Shown here: positions 1-6,504 of the stretch, one piece after another
How the letters are laid out: each line of letters begins with the position of its first letter
How positions within the stretch are numbered: position 1 is the stretch's first letter
Assembly: GCA_007120815.1 (NCBI GenBank)
Contig: SKMY01000164.1
Location: 1 to 17,398 of the forward strand
DNA from: Syntrophomonadaceae bacterium
GTDB lineage: Bacteria > Bacillota_D > Dethiobacteria > DTU022 > UBA8154
Length of the DNA: 17,398 bases
Reading direction: 5' to 3'
Made by a program: the position numbers and the translations under genes
Notes under the pieces: model-generated
Seen by the model: only the letters and a program-made list of their open reading frames with translations
What the model was told of the DNA's origin: nothing
The model's database searches: none

Positions 1-429
1 ATCCCTCATCTTTCTGTTCGGACCCAGGGCCCTGATTTTCTCCGTCACTTCCCCCATCACTCTGGCAAACTTGGCGCCCTCCGAACCGGAAATCCAGTGT
101 ACTTCGAAGCGTTCCGGCTCAATACCGATAAACTCCAGGAACCGCCTGAGGGCGGAAAGACGGCGGCGGGCGTAGTAGTTACCCGTCAGGTAATGGCAGT
201 CACCGGGATGGCACCCGGCAACCAGAACGCCATCGGCACCCCGCTGGAAAGCGCGCAGCACAAAATTTGGGCTGACCCGGCTGGAGCAGGGAACACGGAT
301 GACACGAACGTTGGGCGGGTAGCCCATTCGGCTGGTGCCCGCCAGATCGCCTCCGGCGTAACTGCACCAGTTACAGCAAAAAGCAACGATTAAAGGCTCA
401 AAAGCCTGTTGTTCCGCGTTTACAGACAT
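1..429 (-). CDS. mvhD: MvhD/FlpD-family hydrogenase iron-sulfur subunit (3' end cut by window edge)
   Basis: This is a small [2Fe-2S] protein of the MvhD family, which carries electrons between HdrA and a partner hydrogenase, formate dehydrogenase or NADH-oxidising unit in flavin-based electron bifurcation. The open frame gives 143 residues and leaves the window without a stop. Family members are about 140-150 residues, so only a little should be missing, unless the protein is fused to another domain. The family cysteine signature is visible: C18-C19-x2-C22 in FCCNWCSYAGGD, C48, and C73/C78 in AGCHPGDCHY. The ATG at 429-427 lies inside the end of hdrA, with a 10-nt overlap, and is preceded by GGAGG; this suggests translational coupling. 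It is the last visible gene of the hdrB-hdrC-hdrA-mvhD unit. The partner dehydrogenase is not in the window. Confidence 0.93.
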   Translation of the reverse strand, partial: MSVNAEQQAFEPLIVAFCCNWCSYAGGDLAGTSRMGYPPNVRVIRVPCSSRVSPNFVLRAFQRGADGVLVAGCHPGDCHYLTGNYYARRRLSALRRFLEFIGIEPERFEVHWISGSEGAKFARVMGEVTEKIRALGPNRKMRD

Positions 430-2399
430 ACCGCATCCACCTCCGCTAAGATCTGGTCATTGGAGAACCCTCTCAGGTTCATGGCACCGGGGCGGCAGGC
501 AACGGTACAGGCCCCGCACCCCTGGCAGAGGGCTTCATTTATTTCTGCAACCAGGCGGCGAACCACTTTGCCGTGGACCTTCTCTTCCAAGGTTTTCTCC
601 GATATGGCCTTGTAAGGACAAAGGTTGATGCAGTTTAGACATCCTGTACAGGTGGCTTCATCCACTTCAGAAACACAGGGGTTGCTGAGCAGGGTTTCCT
701 TGCTGAGCAGACCGATTGCTTTCGCTGCGGCCCCACTGGCCTGGGCAACGGTTTCAGGAATATCTTTCGGGCCCTGGCAGGCGCCGGCCAGGAAAACGCC
801 GGCTGAATGGGATTCAACCGGTCGAAGCTTGGGGTGTGCTTCTGTCATGAAGTCGTGATTGTCACAGCTAACACCCAGCATGCGTGAAACAACCCCTGCA
901 TCATCACGGGCTTCCATGGCAGCCGCCAGGACGACCATATCGGCTTCGATTTCCACGGTCCTTCCGCTTAAGGAATCAACACCGTGTACCAGGAGTTTAT
1001 CGCCTTCAGGGAAGACCTTACCTACAATACCCCTTAAGTAAGTGGCATCATAATCTTCTACTGCACGACGGTGGAACTCCTCAAATTCCTTGCCCGCCGT
1101 CCGAACATCGATATAGAAAACGTAAGCCTGGGCATCGGGGTATTTTTCTTTAAGCAAAATAGCATGCTTGGCCGTATACATACAACAGATCTTGGAGCAA
1201 TAAGGCTTACCCCGGGATTTATCCCGCGAACCCACACATTGGATGAATACGACATTTTTTGGTTCTTCCTGATTTGAAGGGCGAACTAACTTGCCTCCTG
1301 AGGGACCGGAGGCGTTAACCAAGCGCTCGAACTCCAGGCTGGTAATGATATCCGGATGCTTTCCGTAACCGAATTCACCAAATTCGTCCAGGTTTAAAAT
1401 ATCAAAACCGGTAGCCACCACAATGGCTCCGTATTTTTGTTCAATAATTTCATCTTGCTGGTCAAAATCAACGGCCTCGGTGGGGCAAATTTTCTTACAC
1501 ACACCGCACTTTTCTTTTTCAAACCAGCGGCAGTTAGGTCGATCGATGACCGGCACATTGGGTACGGCCTGGGGAAACGGCACATAAATGGCTTTCCGCT
1601 TGGCCAGCCCTTCATCAAACTCATTGTCAATCTTGCTGGGGCATTTTTCATAACAAATACCGCAGCCCGTGCATTTTTCCATGTCGATATAACGGGCTTT
1701 TTTACGGATGGTTACATCAAAGTTGCCCACGTAGCCATCGACGTTTTCCACTTCGCTATACGTCACCAGGTTCACATTGGGATGAGCGGCCACATCAACC
1801 ATTTTGGGCGTTAAAATACAGGCCGAACAATCCAGGGTAGGGAATGTTTTATCCAGTTGGGCCATTCGCCCTCCGATAGTTGATGATTTTTCAACCAGGT
1901 CAACCTGGTAGCCGGCATCGGCAATATCCAGGGCTGCCTGAATACCGGCGATACCGGCGCCGATAACCAGCGCACGGTGCTCCACTGATACTTCCGAAGG
2001 TATCAATTCACGGCTGCGTCCCGCCTTGGCCACGGCGGTACGAACCATGGCAATGGCTTTTCTGGTTCCTGCCTCCTTGTCTTTATGAACCCAGGAGCAG
2101 TGCTCCCTGATGTTGGCAATTTCCACCAGGTACGGGTTCAGCCCGGCCACTTCGGCGGCTTTTCTAAAGGTAGGTTCATGCATCCGGGGAGAGCAGGCGG
2201 CCACAACAACCCGATCCAGGTTTTCTTTCTTGATTACGTCCTGGATCATCACCTGGCCAATCTCCGAGCACATGTACTTGTATTCGGCGGCATGGACGAC
2301 ACCCGGCATTTTACGGGCTGCCTCAACGACCGCTTCTATATCTACGGTGCCGGCTATGTTCGTGCCGCACCAGCAGACAAAAACACCGATCCTTTTCAA
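420..2399 (-). CDS. hdrA: HdrA-like heterodisulfide reductase subunit A (FAD, multiple Fe-S)
   Basis: This is the flavin-containing core subunit of soluble Hdr complexes, the site of electron bifurcation in known systems. It has 659 residues, normal for the family. The N-terminal domain carries CWCGTN at residues 9-14. The FAD Rossmann motif GAGIAG is at 147-152, and LDCSACI at 189-195. An inserted ferredoxin region has C243-x2-C246-x2-C249-x3-C253, followed by C290 and C298-x2-C301-x3-C305. CSKICC is at 401-406. A C-terminal ferredoxin domain has two 4Fe-4S motifs starting at C584 and C625. The start is TTG (2399-2397), with GGAGG eight bases upstream. The gene lies 60 bases after hdrC, and its end overlaps the start of mvhD. 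In a bacterium without coenzyme M/B the substrate is probably another disulfide/dithiol pair or a protein; this is inference. Confidence 0.96.
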   Translation of the reverse strand: MKRIGVFVCWCGTNIAGTVDIEAVVEAARKMPGVVHAAEYKYMCSEIGQVMIQDVIKKENLDRVVVAACSPRMHEPTFRKAAEVAGLNPYLVEIANIREHCSWVHKDKEAGTRKAIAMVRTAVAKAGRSRELIPSEVSVEHRALVIGAGIAGIQAALDIADAGYQVDLVEKSSTIGGRMAQLDKTFPTLDCSACILTPKMVDVAAHPNVNLVTYSEVENVDGYVGNFDVTIRKKARYIDMEKCTGCGICYEKCPSKIDNEFDEGLAKRKAIYVPFPQAVPNVPVIDRPNCRWFEKEKCGVCKKICPTEAVDFDQQDEIIEQKYGAIVVATGFDILNLDEFGEFGYGKHPDIITSLEFERLVNASGPSGGKLVRPSNQEEPKNVVFIQCVGSRDKSRGKPYCSKICCMYTAKHAILLKEKYPDAQAYVFYIDVRTAGKEFEEFHRRAVEDYDATYLRGIVGKVFPEGDKLLVHGVDSLSGRTVEIEADMVVLAAAMEARDDAGVVSRMLGVSCDNHDFMTEAHPKLRPVESHSAGVFLAGACQGPKDIPETVAQASGAAAKAIGLLSKETLLSNPCVSEVDEATCTGCLNCINLCPYKAISEKTLEEKVHGKVVRRLVAEINEALCQGCGACTVACRPGAMNLRGFSNDQILAEVDAVCL

Positions 2400-2424
2400 C
2401 GATCATCCCTCCTTGATAAGGAAT

Positions 2425-2455
2425 AAATGCAGCAAAAAAGCTGCTGCTTGCATTT
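2425..2455 (-). other. Intercistronic stem-loop between hdrC and hdrA
   Basis: The two arms AAATGCAGC (2425-2433) and GCTTGCATTT (2446-2455) pair over nine base pairs with one bulged base and include a run of six T on the minus strand. It lies in the 60-base gap just upstream of the hdrA ribosome binding site. Such hairpins can stabilise or process an mRNA or cause partial termination. The stem is AT-rich, so strong termination is unlikely. Confidence 0.4.
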
Positions 2456-2459
2456 AGAA

Positions 2460-2864
2460 TTACTTGGAATACTTTCTAAACCCGCTAACGACACCCTGCT
2501 CCGGCATACCCTTGCTGAGGATTTCAGGCATGTCTTCCGCCTTAAGACGAGATGCATCCCTTTGCCTGAGTAAAGTGAGTCTAAGCCCTTCCATTACATT
2601 GGCCAAATCCACGTCGCGCGGGCAGCGCCCGGCACAGGTAAAACAGGAGGCACAGATCCAAATGGTTTTGCTGTTAAGTATTTCATCAACCATCCCCAGC
2701 TGCAGAAGGCGCAGCACCTGGTGAGGTAAAATATCCATCGCTTGATTAACCGGGCAGGCTGACGTGCACTTTCCACACTGGTAACATTCGGCAACATTTT
2801 CTCCGCTGATCTCCGCTATATCTTTTAAAATGTTGCTTCGCAGGTTTTCTGTTGTAACCTTCAA
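2460..2864 (-). CDS. hdrC: HdrC-like heterodisulfide reductase subunit C (2x 4Fe-4S)
   Basis: This is a small di-cluster ferredoxin-like subunit that passes electrons from HdrA to HdrB. It has two complete motifs: C27-x2-C30-x2-C33-x3-C37-P (CYQCGKCTSACP) and C71-x2-C74-x2-C77-x3-C81-P (CASCFTCAGRCP). At 134 residues it is compact, since many HdrC proteins are about 180-190; the missing part is C-terminal to the second motif. The start is TTG at 2864-2862, with GGAGG eight bases upstream, and no better in-frame start is seen. It lies 49 bases after hdrB and 60 before hdrA, in the gene order hdrB-hdrC-hdrA-mvhD. Confidence 0.94.
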   Translation of the reverse strand: MKVTTENLRSNILKDIAEISGENVAECYQCGKCTSACPVNQAMDILPHQVLRLLQLGMVDEILNSKTIWICASCFTCAGRCPRDVDLANVMEGLRLTLLRQRDASRLKAEDMPEILSKGMPEQGVVSGFRKYSK

Positions 2865-2913
2865 TGTCCTTCCCTCCTTTTATCACCGAAATCCAAATAA
2901 AAGCCCCTGGCTC

Positions 2914-3738
2914 TTAACCGGCTGCTTTATTTTCGACTTTATCTTTCAATCCCAGGGCTTCTTCAAGAAGCTCTGTGAAATAGTAAACGGGCAGTACCGG
3001 CTCACCTTCCGGGGTTTTGTCCTGCAGCTCTAGCAGGTTGTAATGGCAAAGAGGGCAAGCGTTGATCATCACTTCGGCCCCATGAAGTACAGCCGAATTA
3101 ACGATCTTTTTCACCATTCCAGTGGCAATGTCTTCGTTGTTGACGGAAAGGTACACGCCGCAGCATTCGGTTCGATAAGGATAATCGACCGGGTCCGCAC
3201 CGAGGGCTTTAATAAAGTCTTCCATTATACTCGGGTTTTCTGCATTGTCAAACTCCATGACTTTCCCCGGTCGAAGCAGCAGGCACCCGTAGTAAGCAGC
3301 CACTTTTCGGCCCTCCAGGGGCTGCTTAATCTTCTCCGCCAGCTGTTGGAAGCCCAGTTCATCCCGAAGCATTTCCAGGTAGTGAATGACTTCACCCTGA
3401 CCGGAGTAGTATTCTTCCAGCTGCAAATAGTTGTTTGCTTTGTCGCGAACCTCCCCGTTGGTCTTCATCACGTGGTTGGCCCGCTTAATGACATGATGGC
3501 AGGCAGCACACAGGGTAACCAGTTTTTCACCGGCTTCAGCGGCAGCAGACAGGCTGCGCACGGAGGATAAATAGCTGGCAATTTCATCGGTTGAAAGCGG
3601 GAATACCGCACCACAGCACTGCCATTCTTCCTGTTCGGCCAGCTCAATCCCCAGCGCTTCAGCAGATTTTAGTGCCGATTCATCCAGAACGGTAGCCGTT
3701 GTTTTTAAAGTACATCCCGGATAGTAGCTATAACGCAC
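2914..3738 (-). CDS. hdrB: HdrB-like heterodisulfide reductase subunit B (CCG-domain protein)
   Basis: This is the catalytic disulfide-reducing subunit. Two CCG-type cysteine-rich repeats, which bind the unusual non-cubane [4Fe-4S] clusters in characterised HdrB, are complete. The first has C9, CCG at 41-43 and C77-x2-C80 (CAACH). The second has C152 (YYGCLLLRPGK), CCG at 192-194 and C228-x2-C231 (CPLCH). The length of 274 residues is close to the family norm. The start is GTG at 3738-3736, chosen because MRYSYYPGC is the usual conserved beginning of HdrB. No good Shine-Dalgarno lies directly before it; a perfect one is 53-64 bases upstream on the far side of a hairpin (see the split ribosome binding site entry). 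It is the first gene of the unit. Confidence 0.95.
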   Translation of the reverse strand: MRYSYYPGCTLKTTATVLDESALKSAEALGIELAEQEEWQCCGAVFPLSTDEIASYLSSVRSLSAAAEAGEKLVTLCAACHHVIKRANHVMKTNGEVRDKANNYLQLEEYYSGQGEVIHYLEMLRDELGFQQLAEKIKQPLEGRKVAAYYGCLLLRPGKVMEFDNAENPSIMEDFIKALGADPVDYPYRTECCGVYLSVNNEDIATGMVKKIVNSAVLHGAEVMINACPLCHYNLLELQDKTPEGEPVLPVYYFTELLEEALGLKDKVENKAAG

Positions 3739-3746
3739 TGATACGT

Positions 3747-3802
3747 GCCTGGTTTCCAGAAAAACAGAATTTCACCTTGGAAACCAGGCCTTCACCTCCT
3801 TT
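3747..3802 (-). promoter_or_regulatory. Split ribosome binding site of hdrB: Shine-Dalgarno, 12-bp hairpin, start codon
   Basis: Read on the minus strand, AAAGGAGGTGAA (3802-3791) is followed one base later by a perfect 12-bp inverted repeat, GCCTGGTTTCCA / TGGAAACCAGGC (3789-3778 and 3758-3747) with a 19-nt loop. Eight bases then lead to the GTG start at 3738. If the hairpin folds, the near-perfect Shine-Dalgarno comes to about 13 bases from the start instead of more than 50. Comparable hairpin-bridged sites are known in phage T4 (genes 38 and 25). A rival reading is a protein or ligand-controlled leader hairpin. Confidence 0.6.
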
Positions 3803-4047
3803 CAAATTCTTATCGTGAATGATCATTTGTTGGTGTTCACTTATAAAAATTAGAAACAACACCCCCCCTTGCATAAAGAAAAAAAACCGTATTTTAACTA
3901 TTCGACGCCTGAGAACGATTTCCTTTTAAATATTAAAACTTTTTTTTATAAGTTTTAAAATATGCTTATTAAACACCTTGATTTAGATTCTGAAATCAAA
4001 ACCTCTTCTTATAATAATTAGAAGTGGGCGCTTTTTTCCCATAAATA
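3803..4047. other. AT-rich intergenic region upstream of hdrB
   Basis: No gene is seen here. The region is AT-rich and contains short inverted repeats: AATGATCATT (3818-3827), TTAAAACTT/AAGTTTTAA (3933-3941 and 3950-3958) and TTGATTT/AAATCAA (3978-3984 and 3993-3999). A sequence at 4009-4023 differs by one base from the PerR-box consensus TTATAATNATTATAA. The hdr promoter should lie here, but no convincing -35/-10 pair could be picked on the minus strand. Confidence 0.4.
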
Positions 4048-4081
4048 AAAAAACACGCCGCGCAGACTGCCCGGGTGTTTT
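4042..4081 (-). terminator. Probable rho-independent terminator after acuA
   Basis: On the minus strand, the arms AAAACAC and GTGTTTT (4081-4075 and 4056-4050) enclose a GC-rich, imperfectly paired segment and are followed by a T-rich tract. It lies 50-90 bases past the acuA stop. The mirrored A/T arms could also work on the plus strand, but no plus-strand gene ends here. Confidence 0.55.
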
Positions 4082-4130
4082 GTTTAAGCAAGGTTTTATC
4101 CATTATTAAGTTGTAATGATTGATCAGCCA

Positions 4131-4796
4131 TCAGCAGTTACGGGACACACATTTAGACGCAAAAGCCTCTCTGGACTGCTTGGACGTATTTCTTCCAATT
4201 CTCACCATGAGCATGTTGGCCGGGTGCTCCCGTACTTCCGGGTCATCGGTAAACTGTACAAAAAAGTCAAATTTCTCCAGCATTGTTTTCATCATATTAC
4301 GGTACTGCCAGGTCGTTTCTGCGGAACAATCCAAATCCCAGCAATAGATAGTTTGAATATTCATCACGATTTTATCTTCAAAGTAAGGAAATTGTTCGTT
4401 GCAGAACAGGGCCTGGAACAGGGCTTTCGCTACCCCAACCCCTCGCCACGGCCTGGCTATCTCCAAACCGCCTAGCTCAACCAGCTCAGCAATACCCGTG
4501 TTTCGCCACCACGGGAAATCAGGGTCATGAAAGGTGGCGTATCCTATAACCGTATTTTCAAAGCGGACAATATACACCGTGCCGTCAGGATCCCCTGACA
4601 GGGTTACCAGGGCCTTTTTCTGCTGCGGGGCGGGTCGAAAGTTGGTAAGGCAATCGGAAAAATCCAATTCCTCCAATCGCCCGGCCTCAACAGGGCCTTC
4701 AATATACACAGGGCCGCGTTCCGTGGCCAGCAAACCTTGAACCGGGTAGTTTCTATCGGAAGCCTGCGGTTGCTTCCCGAGCAAATCAAGACACAA
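4131..4796 (-). CDS. acuA: AcuA-type GNAT protein acetyltransferase
   Basis: The protein resembles Bacillus subtilis AcuA, which acetylates the active-site lysine of AMP-forming acetyl-CoA synthetase and switches it off. Shared stretches, recalled from the family rather than aligned by program, are YIEGPV near the N-terminus, ELVELGGLEIARPWRGVGVAKALF (a GNAT acetyl-CoA loop, RGVGVAKAL at about 118-126), the DLDC...YRNMM region, and HPANMLMVRIGRNTSKQS near the C-terminus. With the start used here it has 221 residues, near the roughly 210 of B. subtilis AcuA. The start is TTG at 4796-4794, because AAGGTGA lies five bases before it. An in-frame GTG at 4805 would sit inside that Shine-Dalgarno and lacks one of its own. 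It lies 37 bases after the thiolase, so it is likely cotranscribed, and a probable terminator follows. Neither AcuC (deacetylase) nor AcuB is in the window. Confidence 0.85.
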   Translation of the reverse strand: MCLDLLGKQPQASDRNYPVQGLLATERGPVYIEGPVEAGRLEELDFSDCLTNFRPAPQQKKALVTLSGDPDGTVYIVRFENTVIGYATFHDPDFPWWRNTGIAELVELGGLEIARPWRGVGVAKALFQALFCNEQFPYFEDKIVMNIQTIYCWDLDCSAETTWQYRNMMKTMLEKFDFFVQFTDDPEVREHPANMLMVRIGRNTSKQSREAFASKCVSRNC

Positions 4797-4833
4797 TATG
4801 TTCACCTTCCATAGTGTATTTTTTAATTAACGT

Positions 4834-6015
4834 TTAGTCTCTTTCCAAAACCATGGCCATGCCCATGCCTCCACCAACGCAAAGAGATGCCAGGCCGCGC
4901 TTTAACTGCCTTCTCTTCATCTCATGGAGCAGGGTCACGACGATGCGGGTTCCGGTGCATCCAACGGGATGCCCTAACCCTACACCACTGCCGTTTACAT
5001 TAACAATATCCCGGTTTAACCCCAGCAGCTTTTCACAGGCCAGGTACTGGGCGGCAAAGGCTTCGTTAACCTCGATCAGCTCAATGTCCCCCAGGGTGAG
5101 GCCCGCTCGCTGCAGCGCTTTTTTCACCGCAGGCACAGGGCCATATCCCATTAGCTCAGGTTCCACGCCTGCCCACGCATAAGAAACAATTCTTCCTAAG
5201 GGTTTTAACCCCATGGACCGGGCTCGCTTTTCTGTGGTCATTAAAACCGCCGCAGCCCCATCATTAATGCCGGAAGAATTACCGGGAGTTACCGTTCCAC
5301 CTTTTCGAAACACCGGCTTTAACGCAGCGAGCGTTTCCATACTGATGTCCTCTCGCGGGTGTTCGTCCCGCTCAACCAAGAGGGGTGCTTTTTTCCCGCG
5401 AGGAATCTGGATGGGTACGATTTCATCTTTAAAACGGCCTTTTTTTGTTGCATCGACAGCGTTTTGATGGCTCCTCAGGGACACCTGGTCCTGCTCTTCC
5501 CGGGTAATGCTATATTTCTCCGCCAGATTTTCCGCTGTCTCCCCCATAATGATCTTCATCACGGGGTCCGTTAATACTTCCCAGACCGTATCACTCATTT
5601 CACCGTGCTGCAGGCGCTGTCCCCAGCGCGCCTTTTTGAGCAAATAAGGAGAGGAACTCATTATTTCCACACCACCAGCAACAACCATCTCCACATCCCC
5701 GGCAAAAAGTTCGTGGTAACCCTGGACGATGGCCTGCATCGCCGAACTGCACTGCCTTTGAACGGTAACACCCGTGGTTTCCTTGGGAAAACCAGCTTTC
5801 ACTGATACCACCCGTGCGGTATTAACATCATCTGTCCGCTGGATACAGTGTCCCAAAATGATTTCTTCTACCTGAACCTTTTCTACACCGGTTCTTTCCA
5901 TCAGCGTATTGATCACATGGACAGCCAAATCAGAGGGCATCATGTCTTTAAATGCGCCGCCAAAACCACCGATGGGCGACCGGCAGCCATCAACTATAAC
6001 GATTTCTTTGCTCAT
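4834..6015 (-). CDS. Thiolase (acetyl-CoA C-acyltransferase)
   Basis: This enzyme forms or cleaves the carbon-carbon bond of 3-ketoacyl-CoA with CoA or acetyl-CoA. The length of 393 residues is standard. The nucleophile Cys89 is in RQCSSAMQAI, followed by GGVEIMSSSPY (114-124), NEAF (317-320), His349 in GHPVGCTGTR and the second catalytic Cys379 in CVGGGMGMA. All catalytic residues are present. The ATG at 6015-6013 has AAAGGA nine to ten bases upstream. A good sigma-A promoter lies at 6105-6133, and an inverted repeat in the leader at 6064-6086 may be an operator. With the downstream acuA and the divergent acyl-CoA synthetase it suggests fatty- or organic-acid activation and beta-oxidation, or the reverse condensation. 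Chain length cannot be read from the sequence. Confidence 0.95.
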   Translation of the reverse strand: MSKEIVIVDGCRSPIGGFGGAFKDMMPSDLAVHVINTLMERTGVEKVQVEEIILGHCIQRTDDVNTARVVSVKAGFPKETTGVTVQRQCSSAMQAIVQGYHELFAGDVEMVVAGGVEIMSSSPYLLKKARWGQRLQHGEMSDTVWEVLTDPVMKIIMGETAENLAEKYSITREEQDQVSLRSHQNAVDATKKGRFKDEIVPIQIPRGKKAPLLVERDEHPREDISMETLAALKPVFRKGGTVTPGNSSGINDGAAAVLMTTEKRARSMGLKPLGRIVSYAWAGVEPELMGYGPVPAVKKALQRAGLTLGDIELIEVNEAFAAQYLACEKLLGLNRDIVNVNGSGVGLGHPVGCTGTRIVVTLLHEMKRRQLKRGLASLCVGGGMGMAMVLERD

Positions 6016-6063
6016 GAAAACCGTTCCTTTCCCCGCTTCCAGATTATGACTTTAATTCGTAAT

Positions 6064-6086
6064 GAGAAACGACCTGAGCGTTTCTC
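6064..6086. promoter_or_regulatory. Perfect inverted repeat in the thiolase leader (possible operator)
   Basis: GAGAAACG (6064-6071), seven bases, then CGTTTCTC (6079-6086). It starts about 12 bases downstream of the expected transcription start of the thiolase promoter, a usual place for a repressor site. As RNA it could also form an 8-bp hairpin. The regulator is unknown. Confidence 0.5.
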
Positions 6087-6104
6087 TACTAATAAAGCAT
6101 AAAT

Positions 6105-6133
6105 ATTATATAAAAAAAGGGGGTGTTTTTCAA
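6105..6133 (-). promoter_or_regulatory. Sigma-A promoter for thiolase-acuA
   Basis: On the minus strand there is TTGAAA (6133-6128), a 17-base spacer, and TATAAT (6110-6105). The predicted start is near 6098, giving a leader of about 83 bases before the thiolase ATG. Confidence 0.65.
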
Positions 6134-6206
6134 TATATGGAAGGTAAGTTGCAATTTTCAGTTATTTGTGATAACGGTAACAAGGCCGTGCACCTGTCTT
6201 ATTCTT

Positions 6207-6275
6207 GACCCGCCTGGCATAAGCCTTAGGGCAAACCCGTAAAGAAAGGGCAAAGTTTGAGACGGTTGGCAGGTC
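6207..6275. other. Unassigned potentially structured element between divergent promoters
   Basis: The ends pair as GACC-C-GCC (6207-6214) with GGC-A-GGTC (6268-6275), seven pairs with one mismatch. Inside are a GGC-ATAA-GCC hairpin (6216-6225) and two copies of GGGCAAA (6229-6235 and 6248-6254) flanking a CCC/GGG pair. AACC-C-GT (6234-6240) can alternatively pair with ACGGTT (6262-6267). It lies upstream of the acyl-CoA synthetase promoter at 6309 and outside the thiolase leader. No known RNA family was matched with confidence. Confidence 0.25.
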
Positions 6276-6308
6276 ACTTCACTCCTACACCCTGTCGATT
6301 ATTGCTTA

Positions 6309-6338
6309 TTGACAAACAAATCTTAAATTTGTTATTAT
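6309..6338 (+). promoter_or_regulatory. Sigma-A promoter for the acyl-CoA synthetase with an inverted repeat in its spacer
   Basis: TTGACA (6309-6314), an 18-base spacer and TATTAT (6333-6338). The spacer is almost filled by a perfect inverted repeat AACAAAT-cttaa-ATTTGTT (6315-6333), a good position for a repressor that blocks RNA polymerase. The predicted start is near 6345, leaving a leader of about 155 bases. That leader also holds the palindrome TTCTCGAGAA (6356-6365) and a 7-bp pair ACAAGAA/TTCTTGT (6395-6401 and 6423-6429). Confidence 0.6.
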
Positions 6339-6469
6339 TTAAAACAAACTAAATGTTCTCGAGAATATAACCGGCACTTCAAACCAGCGAGAAAACAAGA
6401 AACGTTCACTATCTTTTCTATTTTCTTGTGCAAGAGGTTTTCCGCCCTCTGGGCTAAAATAAATCTCTA

Positions 6470-6504
6470 GGGAGGTGCTGGTGCCGTTTCGGCACACAAT
6501 CATG
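6470..6504 (+). promoter_or_regulatory. Hairpin between Shine-Dalgarno and likely start of the acyl-CoA synthetase
   Basis: GGGAGGTG (6470-6477) is followed by a perfect 6-bp hairpin GTGCCG-TTT-CGGCAC (6481-6495), then six bases and ATG at 6502. With the hairpin folded the Shine-Dalgarno is about 11 bases from the ATG; unfolded it is 26. A GTG at 6481, five bases after GGAGG, is the competing start and would lie in the hairpin. Confidence 0.5.

Noticed and set aside
3738..3802. Leader peptide initiated at the CTG soon after the strong hdrB Shine-Dalgarno
   Set aside because: It would need a rare CTG start and give a 19-codon frame ending inside hdrB with no notable composition; the hairpin-bridged site explains the sequence better.
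4116..4475. Plus-strand open frames opposite acuA
   Set aside because: They are out-of-frame shadows of a minus-strand gene with clear AcuA motifs.
4797..4805. GTG start for acuA at 4805
   Set aside because: It lies within the Shine-Dalgarno of the downstream TTG and has none of its own; it adds only three residues.
6166..6183. LacI-type operator TTGTGATAACGGTAACAA
   Set aside because: Only the outer four to five bases are symmetric and the centre is not palindromic; chance is likely.
6207..6275. c-di-GMP-I (GEMM) riboswitch
   Set aside because: Only GGGCAAACC and GCAAAG fragments are present; the other conserved blocks and the second domain are missing.
6475..6501. N-terminal extension of the acyl-CoA synthetase from GTG 6475
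   Set aside because: The codon is part of the Shine-Dalgarno GGGAGGTG, and the extra residues overlap a hairpin and fall outside the family homology.
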